Part shown: positions 9,117 to 20,200 of the stretch, piece after piece | Layout: each line of letters begins with the position of its first letter | Numbering within the stretch: position 1 is the stretch's first letter | Source: Mactra quadrangularis | Lineage: Eukaryota; Mollusca; Bivalvia; Venerida; Mactridae | DNA length: 64,000 bases | NCBI GenBank assembly: GCA_025267735.1 | Contig: CM046309.1 | Coordinates: 57,046,319 to 57,110,318 of the forward strand | Reading direction: 5' to 3' | The notes under the pieces: generated by a model | The model's input: only the letters and a program-made list of their open reading frames with translations | What the model was told of the DNA's origin: nothing | Databases searched by the model: none | Position numbers and translations under genes: made by a program

Positions 9117-9325
9117 AGTAAGGGTCCCGGGGAGGTTGGGCCCTGGGGGCAGGCCCTGGGGGGCAGGCCGTGGGGGGCAGGCCGTGGGGGGGCAGGCCCT
9201 GGGGAGGGCAGGCCCTGGGGTGGGCAGGCCCTGGGGTGGGCAGGCCCTGGGGTGGGCAGGCCCTGGGGTGGGCAGGCCCTGGGGGGGGCAGGCCCTGGGG
9301 TGGCAGGCCCTGGGGGCAAGTTGGA
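9117..9325 (+). repeat. G-rich minisatellite
   Basis: About a dozen units of roughly 11-18 bp built on GGGCAGGCCCTGGGGT with variable G runs. The plus strand has frequent GGG/GGGG tracts, enough for G-quadruplexes. It starts about 40 bases after the hairpin array. The open frames on both strands (G/W/A-rich and P/A-rich) are by-products of the repeat. Confidence 0.9.
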
Positions 9326-11001
9326 GGGATTTCCAGGGGTGAAGTTGATTACTCGAAATTAAATTGTAATTTAATAAAATTGTAATTTAATAAAGTTTAA
9401 AACCAGTCACACAAATAAATCAACATTTTAAATATCAGTAAAAATGTTGTAAAAATTTAGTACTAAGTTCGGCGGAATCCAACTTAGTACTATCATGTAC
9501 TAATACTCAAATAAATATTTGAGTTTTCAGTCCAATTTTCAGTTGATTGTTTTATGTTGGTGGCTAATGCCGTCGGGAGCGAACTACATACGACAATTGA
9601 AACGCTGGATCGTAAACATTCGGAACTCTCGGCCATGTCATACGGAAATTGATTCAATCAATAGTCGATGTGTTCCGACTGGATCGTTAACTTACGGAAG
9701 CGGACGTGGTCGAGTGATTATGACGATGACCTGGTTTTCATTGAATAGCCAAGTTTGTATTGGCTCAATCACATGCAAAAAACTTACCTCTTTGTTTTTA
9801 AACCAAGAAAACATAATCCTCATAGCACTGGGGGACCAGGAAGCAAACTGGAGAGTGATTTATATAAGTTGTAAGAGCTTGCTCAATAATCAAGCAAAAA
9901 TAAACAAAAATGAAATGAATTAGTATTAATTTACGGAATAACTGAAGCGAATTTCCTACTCAAATCGACTCCGCGAAATGTTACTGTTTTTTAGACTGAT
10001 ATTTGTGACATTGAGAGAGTCAATGTCACTGTAGCTCATGGAAAATACCCACGAAACTAGCGTTAGTGTAGTTACATGATATACTCGAGTAGGTCTAGTA
10101 TATTAATTTAATTGAAGTGATAGTGGCGAAGTTGGTTTATATACATGATTAATATTAGATGTTGATGATAAATCTTTTATTAATATAACAGTTTAAAGGT
10201 CAGAATCCAGTGAACTGTTCTACAATTATTATATTTGGATAGTTATAATTATTAAATTGGTTTTACACCATCTACGACTAGGAAATTCAATTTCTTAATT
10301 ACTGGATTTAGTTTTAACTTTGAATTGATTCTCAAACATTTAAGAATACCAAATTCTCATTTTCAATTACTGGATACATGAATTAGAACGGAATAATTAA
10401 ATGTAGGAATTATATGATGGATTTAATATAGTTAAGTTTCAGTCCCGGGCTGCATATTATAAAAAATCTTCCGATAATTTAATAGTACAATATAGAAGGA
10501 TTTACGACTAAAATCGGTCGTAAGACGCTTGATAATACGAGCCCCTGATCATACATAAAGTTTCAAAATCAAAATTAGAAATTTTGTAATTATGTTTTGA
10601 CATATTATAACTTTTAAGGTTTATTGTTTATCACTGCAACATTTAATAAACCAACTTAACATTTGATTGTTTTAATATTTCGTGCTACATGTTAACCGTT
10701 CCATGTAAAAGCGGTGTTGCCGACATTTAGAATGAGAAATTTGGGTTGGGAAGTAAAGACCTATTTGTTACCGTTGCTGTAGCGGTTATTTATTTCTTAA
10801 CCAGAGTCCGTCTGCTCCAAAGGACGCATAATGTACACACGCTGACCAGACCTAAACGTCGGAGAGACATTTCATTGGAAGAACTAGCTTCCTCTGCTGA
10901 TCATCGTTCAGTATCTAGACAGCGTTGCGCGCTCTCACTCCATTTCTCTACCGGACTTGGGACCGGGTATATTTCTACTTGTTATCATTATTTCTTTTAA
11001 G
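9326..11001. other. upstream region of the first SLC6 gene
   Basis: About 1.7 kb before the transporter start codon. It holds the small hairpin insertion at 9614-9678 and otherwise AT-rich DNA. The last ~250 bases have higher GC content (TTGCGCGCTCTC near 10924) and lead into the ATG at 11002, so the promoter and leader are probably here. No clear TATA box is seen. Confidence 0.4.
9614..9678. mobile_element. 65-bp hairpin insertion with direct-repeat flanks
   Basis: An inverted repeat ending ATTCGGAACTCTCGGCC and its imperfect reverse TGTTCCGA, flanked by CTGGATCGT at 9605-9613 and 9679-9687. The same ends and layout occur at 47357-47419. Confidence 0.6.
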
Positions 11002-11213
11002 ATGGATAAAGCCACAGAATTGGAAAGTTTGAGTTCTAGAAAACTGAATACAGATGAAAGTTTATCAGATGACGATGTTACAGTGGATATTAAACCTGAC
11101 AATGATTTGGAAGATGAAAGAGGTGTTTGGGCAAACAAACTAGAATTCTTTCTAGCTATAATGGGATACACAGTTGGTATTGGTAGTGTTTGGAGATTTC
11201 CTATAATTTGCAG
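11002..11213 (+). CDS. SLC6 copy 1 exon 1: N-terminus and TM1
   Basis: The start is the ATG at 11002; the frame is open upstream only from a TTG, and copy 2 starts at the same Met. An acidic cytosolic tail of ~45 aa precedes TM1. TM1 carries Ser62 where LeuT Asn27 and its SLC6 equivalents sit. The donor CAG|GTAATT is in phase 2. Confidence 0.95.
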
Positions 11214-14200
11214 GTAATTCAATCTTATTTTTTGTTGAGTTTAACGCCGTAGCAACATATTGTATAGGTTATATCACAGCGGTCAGTCCAACCCACTAAC
11301 AGTTCCTGGAAAGGCTAAATCTATGCATTTAGCTGTTAACCAACTACTACATGTAGGCACATACTTTCGTCAGTGACTGACTACTGCCCTACATGATTTA
11401 GAATCAGTGGTATGAGGGAGAATGGCCATAGAAAATTATTTCATGACCACGCTCCACGAAAGTACATATGCCCCGCCTGGGAATTGAACATACGACCCCT
11501 CGATCAGTAGACTTGTGCGCTACCGACTGAGCTAGCCGGGCGGGCACAATCTTATTAAACGTGGTTTTAAATTCTACACTCGCACATTTGCTTATTTTAT
11601 ATCTGACAAGCTCGCGATACAGGTCAAATCCAGTTGACCTTTGCTATTATGATATTCATGAGGCAATTTGCAATTCACGAAAAAGACTTCCGAATAGATT
11701 TCTTATTATATTTCTCAGTATACAGCTTTTTATTCCGTAAATAAATTGTTGAATAGCTAAAAGACAATATCGAGGGTTGCCCGCAAGTAGGGATGTGTAC
11801 CGGTAACGGGTACCGGTTCCAGTATCGGTATCGTTTCGAAAATTTCCGGTAAATACCGTTTCGTTTTGGTACCGGTACTGAAATCGGTACTTTGAACAAA
11901 AAGAGCAGGTTTAGAATAGAAAATACGAAAGTCTTCAATGCTTAAATCTCAAAACTTCTGCGTATTTATCATATTTAAAGGGATTTAATTCGGTCTAAAC
12001 AGTGGTTAAGTGTAAAAAAGGTACATACGTCCAAAAAGCCCTGTAAAGGTCTATATTGATAATGGATACAAAATGACAGTCAAAGTGATGCTGCAGGAAA
12101 TTAGTTTACTACGTCAAAATTGTTTTAAAAGTAGTTGCCGACGATATCAGTGTCTGAAAGGTCTTTAAAATTATTACCCATGCGACACAAGACTGAATAT
12201 ATTAACATCAGAATAAAATATGTAGTTCTGTAACAGTGTCTTTGATTGTAAATTCTACATGTATAACTTATATTGTTCTTATATTGTCATAGCATTGCTA
12301 TGTGCATTGCTAGATCTACATTGTGTTTTCGATTTATAAACTAACTCGATATTTACAATAAAAAAAACGTTCTTACCGACAAACATCTACGTTTATTTGT
12401 TTAAATACATTATAGGATTACACTCATATATTTTGTTTGTAAGCGAACACCATAATAATCAATGCAGTCTATAATAGACTACAAAATACTTATTTAATTG
12501 CGACATATTTTATATACATTGTACATTGTTTTTGGTACGAAATGATTCAGTACGAATGTCACACGTGTGGCGTTTATTCTGTTCTGGCTCTTGGTTACGT
12601 ACTCATATTTTTTTAATAAGCGTTTAGCTATAAGAATTGCGATATAACATCATAAATTGCAGAGCTTGCATTGACATATAATGGTGTTTTGTGTACAAGT
12701 GTACCCAGTGAACGTGTTTTCACAGGCTGGTAACAATAACCATGGAAAGAGTATTAAGGATCTGGAACTCTGACTAACTTCGGTCAACTTCGGCACTCGG
12801 TATGATCCGGTTTTTTATCACTCGATCCGGAGAAAGCCGATATGCTCATATGCTTACATAAAATGCTGATGAAAAACTTACATCGATATACAAGTATTAT
12901 GAGCTTTTTGTTATTTGTATTTAAACATTACAATTTGTACTATAGATGCATAGTAGTATCGGTATCGGTATCGTTTAAAATACCGTATCGTTTCATTGGT
13001 ACCGGTATCGTTTCGTCTCCAACGGTATTCATCCCTACCCGCAGGACTGTAGTTTCTCGCTATCTAACGCAATGCACTTACTATAGTCTAGCGGGCAACC
13101 CTCGGTATATAACTAACTGGCATTTTTCCTGCGAATACTAAGAGCGGTGCAAATAGCAAAAGTAACTCGTCGTTAATATACAGAAACAGCATTTTTTGCA
13201 TTACTTGTTTCCGCGCAGTAAATAGGATAACGAGTTTGTGCACACACAAAATTCGCAATATGCTTCATTATTTGTAAATAAGATGACAAGATGACTGGCA
13301 GAAAATTATGAAAGGTCTAAGAATTAAACACGTTCTTGGCATAGACAGATCTAGCGTGGGGGGGGGGGTTCCAGGGACCGCCTGGAATTTCCAAAATGTA
13401 CCTGTCCACATGTGTATTTCTTGACTGTAAGTCATTTTTAAGTAGCATAAGGCAAATTTTCTCGATGCTTAACATATACTTAATGGTTAAGTAGGTTTTA
13501 TTATAAATATATTGCATTATTCTGCAAAAAGTGTATAATGTGGTTGTGGTTCGAAAGTTTGAACCCCCTTTAGAAAAAGTTCTGACCCTCCTCTCTAGAA
13601 AAAGTTTGGACCCTCCCTATAAAAAGTGTCTGACCCCCCCCCCCCCCTAGAAAAAAATCATGGATCCGCCTGAATCTGCTTGGGTTCAAGCCAAACTGTG
13701 TGAGATAAAGTACATTTCTTACAGCTTTACCCCAAAATACATGAAATATAGTGCCCATTAGTAAACTAACTAACTAAGAATTGCAAATGTTATTAAAATA
13801 GAAGCAGTTTAAGGTTCATTGTATTTTCTAAACTTGGTTACGTCACGCGTTGCTACTTTAACGTAATCGGGGATTATTTGAACGACCGTGACGTCCGATA
13901 TATTCAATAAGGGGAATAATCACTGCGGGGAGTTTGTGTATTTTCTAGGCTATCTCATTATAATTATTTTTGGATGGCCGGTCTTGAGGTGATAATTATG
14001 ACTTGGTGTCGATAGTTAAATGATACAGCATGTTAAAAACTCGAGGTAAAAAGCCATTGCTGTTCAGTTTAAGCTTTTGAGTGTCAACTGGTGTCATTTC
14101 GGCTATATTATTCTGTTTCTTTATTTTTAAAGTTTTTTTCCAAGGACATGTTCTTGAAAAAAATTAATAAAATGCTTGATTGCACTATCCGCCGTTTTCA

Positions 14201-17200
14201 TAGCAACCCAACTGGCAGGAGAGTAATCAACTAGAAACACGTTGAAAGGCAAACAGCCCATTTCTCAATCTAAAATATCAAGCAACATTGTTTGCGATTG
14301 TTTTTTTTCATTCAATGATATTTTAAATATACTACAGAGTACAGGCTGAGTACAGTAAAATTCCACCATAAATACCACATTGGTTATTATTTTTGCAAAA
14401 CCATGACTTTTTATAGGCGGATCTAGCGGGGTGGGGGTAAGGGGGGTTGTAAAATAGCTTGACATGTTTGTAGTGTTTCAAATGCATGATATGTTTTCAT
14501 GACTTCATAATTATAGTTATAACACAATTTTCACGTCTACTGTAAATGAATATTTACTAGGGTCCAAAAGTTTCTTTACACATGTAATTTATTTATGGCT
14601 GTCACGATATACCGGTATATTGCAATACGCAGCTGCAACAATACGTAGCGCCGTACGACTTTAACGTACCAGTATTTGGCGATACTTTTTTTCATTGGAA
14701 AATTCTTCCCTTCGCTAATTCAAAGTAGCAAAAAGTCCGTTTTCTCATTGTTCATTCCATCTAACTATAGTTACTAGAATTTAACAGATGGGGCGTGTCA
14801 CAGTTCTAAATGACCGTAAATACTCTAAGAGGCTAGATTCTATCAGTAGCTGCATATAAAATTTGCAATGTTTCTGTTAAATACAGCAGAGGCACAACGA
14901 ATCTAAAAGCTCACAGTATATCGTGGTACGTATATCGCGATACGATGCCAGCGTATTGCAATATATCGCGATACGCTTCTGACGTATTGCGACAGCCATA
15001 TATTTGTTACATACTTTCGAATATTTTGTATTGAAAAAAATTGCAGACACATTTTGTTAAGTATTTTTTTTATATTTATGATACAAAAAAACTACAGGTA
15101 TATAAAAGTATACTTCAGAACATAAAAAGTTATATGTGTACAGAAACTTTTGGACCCCAGTGTATATCCGTACAATGGCTTTAATGACTCCATATAGTTT
15201 TCACGCAATTTTCATATCTATTGTAAGTTAATATATTATCATATGAATGGCTTTAAGATGACAATAAACTACCAGCCCGCGAGATGTAACTAAATAGACC
15301 CTGAAAATATTTTGACATTTTTCAAACACGTGTGTATTAAAATTGTTATGGAAAATTTTAAGATTTGGGTGGAACAGCGAATAGCGAATGTCGCTTTTTT
15401 GTTATTACATGAGTGGAAATATTTAGTCATCGTGAACTTATTCAAACTTTTATAGCAAAAAAGACTATACTCAACTCATCATTTTAGCCGGACTTTTCAA
15501 CGAAAAAATTCGAAACACGGGCGGGCGGGTTGATGGCGGGCGGACGGGCGTCTGGTCTCGTTAACAATTGTATTAAAGTTTTTTTACCATATATCTATGC
15601 CATTTATCAATAGATCTTTATGAAACTTCATACAATGATAACATACCATAATATATGATGAACATAATTAGAAAGTAACCACAACTCTATCTGCCTTAAT
15701 TATGGATTTTTTGCCATTGTAAATTTTGCGTTAAAGTTTTTTTTAAATCCGGCTTTAATGTGGTTTTCACATTACATTTCTTGTTTACAATTTTAAAAGT
15801 TGTATAACGTTACAATGCTGTGATATTCCTAGTGATATTTATTTAACATGCTTTATAATTATATGACATTTGCCTCTCTAATTGGAATACTGTACATCTT
15901 TTAATATCATATCATAGTTATGTTTCTTATCCTTCTAGCTTAGAACTACAAAATTTATAAAAATTGACTCACGATAACATTTTTCGTAAGATTTTTGTGC
16001 GAAAAGATGCACTGATATTTTATTGTCCAGGGTACGTAGTAAACAACAGTGTCTGTTGAGTTACGACTAATGGTACATATGATAACTACTTCCTTTCCTT
16101 TTCTTCTTACGAACAAAGCCTACTTTACTTCGTGAGTTTTGATTGTTAGCTTCAAATCCTTCCCACAAAAAAACTATATCGTATGGTAAACAAAGTCACG
16201 TGCAAAGTAATTTGTGCAGAGGATTCAAAGGTAAAATTTTAACTCAAAAGCTTATGTGGACAGTTTTGGACAAAAAAGGTTATAAATACTTATTTTATGC
16301 ACTAGTTTTTTTTCTGTTTTTTTGGCTGCTGCAAGAGTTTGACAAAAACAAGTTTGTTTTAAACTTTAAAGATCACGTGATTATGTACCCTGGTACACGG
16401 AAGCACCATAGATACATTAAATGAATTTACATTTTTTTTTATTGTGATTTAACGCCGTGTCAACACAAGTTTTTAAGTAATTTTACAGCGTCCAGCGCAC
16501 CTAACCTAGCTTTCCTGGACCCATGTGTATAACCAGTATTCACCTATTATTCCACAAGGCCGGAAACTTCTCCATATACTTTATTAATGGAGGAAAATTG
16601 ACATTATTGTCAATTTTTCATGTAAGAGTATAATCTCCCCGGGTGGGATTCTAATCCGTACCCCATTCGCGACATTGTATAAGAACCACATTCGTATGTG
16701 CACATGAATTTACAAGAATTGAAATAATGTTGTTTTTTACATTTCTGTGTTTCAGCCGTAACGGAGGTGGTGCATTCCTTATTCCATTCTTTTTCTTTCT
16801 CCTTACATCGGGTGGACCATTGTACTACCTAGAAGTCTGTTTAGGTCAATTCAGTGGAAAAAGTGCAGGGCTAGCTTTTGAGTTTTGTCCATTGTTGAAA
16901 GGTGAGTAACTGTCTGAATATTTTATGCAATCGCAATCTGATTAAAACCCGACCTACAATTTACCGCTCGCATACTCGCTAATGTAGATCTGGCCTTTTC
17001 CCAACGAAGGTCACGTTCAGGTGACCTTTTCTCATCATAATATTCATGACGAAATTGTTATGATACGTAACTTGTTTACATCGTCTACGTCATGAAATTT
17101 GAAATGAGCCGCTCAATCGCAGACTGTGAATAATACCGCTGTTAAATTAGCATGCAAACATAGGTCTACAAATAGAAATTACGAAAATCAAAATGTGATT

Positions 17201-20200
17201 AATAATGTTTTCGTCTAGATGAAAGCTACGCATTGATTGGTCGACACAAAGTTCATCTCGACATGACCTTGCATTGACTAAGTAGAGATCCAGTACGACA
17301 ACGCTCTACAGGATCTCTGTTTACGGAGATTGATGCAATCGGAACACCTCTGTGCTCTTCTACGAAGATAAGCATCTGATATTAGAAACCAGATTAACAC
17401 ATTCATACCTTCTAAAAAGAGAGGAAGCACCTAAATGTATACCATGTGACGAGCATTTCACTGTAAACACGTAATCCTTGACTGTCAGGATCTGAAATAC
17501 ATCCGTGACAAACATTTTAAGGTTAACTCACTTAGAGAACTTTTTCACTCGGTACCATCATATGCGATACTAAACTATCTGAACTTCTGAAGGCAATAAC
17601 TATTTATCATAAAATATAGGACTTAAGACCATTATAATTCGGTTGCATTAATAAGTATCATCAATTACTTTCGGCGCGATATAACCTTTCTGTGTTGATG
17701 CTCCGTAAAACCCAAACAAGGGCATGAAATGACAACTGAGAATATGTTGAAATAAAGACGCACGACAACAATGCAAAACGTACGTAAAACAATGCACATG
17801 ACATTACATGTTGACAATTTTTATTTATATTTTAGGTTTGGGTATTTTACAAGTGTTACTTTCACTTACTGTGTTATGGTATGTCATCAGTATTCTCTCC
17901 TGGGTGTTATATTTCCTCTACAGTTGTTTTCATACAGTTCTACCATGGACATCATGCAATAACCATTGGAACACACCCTCATGTATACGTAAGTTTGTAA
18001 TCTACTTTTCATACATCATTGTCAATCTTTCACATATAAAAAGCTCGTGTGGTGTAATCGATCAAATCTTCCCCTTTTAGGGTACCGGATAATCAGAAGG
18101 TAACAATCAGTAGTTACAGCAATTTGCATAAGCTGCTATGAACAAAAACATAACCTGTAGCCTGTTCAATTACCCCGAACGTTCACAAACGTTCCGTAAC
18201 GTTAGGGTCGGAACAACTCAACCCGAGACAACTCCTTCAGAGTTATGCCCCTTGTATGTGGAAGTGTTCTACAATAGCTGAGGAAAAAAAATAAATTTTG
18301 TTCTTTCATAGACCAATAGTGTTTGTATTTCACCTGTCCAGATCTTCTATGAGGAATAAGAATACTACTCAAACAGGAAAATTCCTTATTATTTGATAGT
18401 TATGCAATTGTTTGAATTTATACTTTGAAAAATTACCCCACCCGCCAAATTCCAAAATGGCGAACTGGTACACTGAAAGGAGCAGAATGAAAACTCATGT
18501 AAGCAGAAGACAATGCCATATGCTTTCTCTGGCATTAGTTTTGACAATATTAGCAATTGCTGGTAAAATTAATTATTCATCATGGGAGCATATTGATAAT
18601 TCATGTATGCATGAGGACATGCATGACCAACCTACCAAACATATAAATGACTTTCCCAGCTGTGTATATATGAACTTTGTCGCTAGTAAAAGATATAGCA
18701 AAAGTGTTGACAGCAATCTAAAAGCAAATTTATTCATGTATATGATCATCCTGCAGTGTGGAGACATTGAAATCCAACCTGGACCTGTCAGATATCCTTG
18801 TGGTCTATGCAAAAAGAATGTAGCATGGAATTCACCCGCCATCCAATGTGATGGCTGCGACATCTGGTTTCATGGACGCTGTGCTAATATAGGATCCAAA
18901 ACCCTAAGCTACCTTGGAAAAGATAGTGTTACCTGGATTTGTAATCATTGTGGTATTCCAAACCTTTCAACATCAGTTGGCCTGGACTTAAGTGAATTTT
19001 CAACCCATAACTCTTTCAATGAACTTGCCCAGGGGAAAGAACATGATACGCCAGCCATAAGAAATCAACATACATCTACACCCCTCAGAAATGCTTCGAA
19101 TACTTGTATTCAAAGAAACTCTGAACTTAATTTGACAAAAATCTCAAAAAGTGATAGTGTTTCATCTCATGAAAATAGCAGTATCACAGATCCTGAGTCA
19201 AGTTTGAATTCCACACACTCTGAATTGAGTGAAAATTCTATTGCAACCGAGTCACTGGAAAAAAGTATCAATTCATTAGAAAATGAAGCCAAATTGAATT
19301 TCTCATTCTGCGTTATAAATTTCCAAAGTGTGTGTAACAAAAAGTTAGAACTATATAACATTATCACCAGTCTAGAACCAGATATCATTCTTGGCAATGA
19401 AACCCATCTAGATCCTGAAACTCTCAATTCTGAAATTCTACCTTATAACATACCAAGTGAGCACCAATACACTGTTTTTCGTAAAGATCGTAAAGAACTA
19501 GTAAATAAAAAAGGTGGTGGTGTTATGGTCATGGTGAAACCAGGACTTGACTGTGAAGACTGCACCGACCTGAATACTAACTGTGAAATTAAATGGGTCA
19601 AAATTACAACACCAAAAGCTGATAATATCTTGGTAGGAGCCTTTTATCGAGAACCTAAATCTAAGATAGAGACCCTAAATGAACTAGATCGTTCTTTATG
19701 TAAAATACAGCATGACCCTAAGTACAGGAACTGTAAGATCTTTCTTGGCGGTGACTTCAATTTAGGAGATATTAATTGGGACCAGGGTAACCCTATAGCC
19801 GGTGCCAAGGATAAAGAGCATTGTGCCAAGCTATGTTCCATCTTAAATCAACATTTCTTAGAACAAACTAACACTCTACCAACAAGACAAGATAAGACTC
19901 TAGATCTGTTTGTGACATCTCACCCAAATATAGTTACTAGGCATTTTACAGGCCCGCCACTGGGTCTAAGTGACCATGATGTTCTAACAGTTGTAACCAA
20001 ATTAAAGCCTGTTATAAATAAAAAACTACCAAGAACTGTATATGACTATAAAAAGGCTGATTGGGATGAACTACGTCAAAATACAAATGGACTTAAAAAT
20101 GATTTTATCTCTGAAAACTGGACTTATAGTGTGAATGAAAGCTGGGAAAAGTTTAAGGACTGTCTCTTTAAGAATATGAAAAAATCAATACCAACTAAGA

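Noticed and set aside
9005..9385. Pro/Ala-rich and Gly/Trp-rich frames on both strands
   Set aside because: Direct products of the G-rich minisatellite period, without independent coding signals.
10746..11000. Open frame just upstream of SLC6 copy 1
   Set aside because: No ATG start at its beginning; not present before copy 2. Probably leader or promoter sequence.
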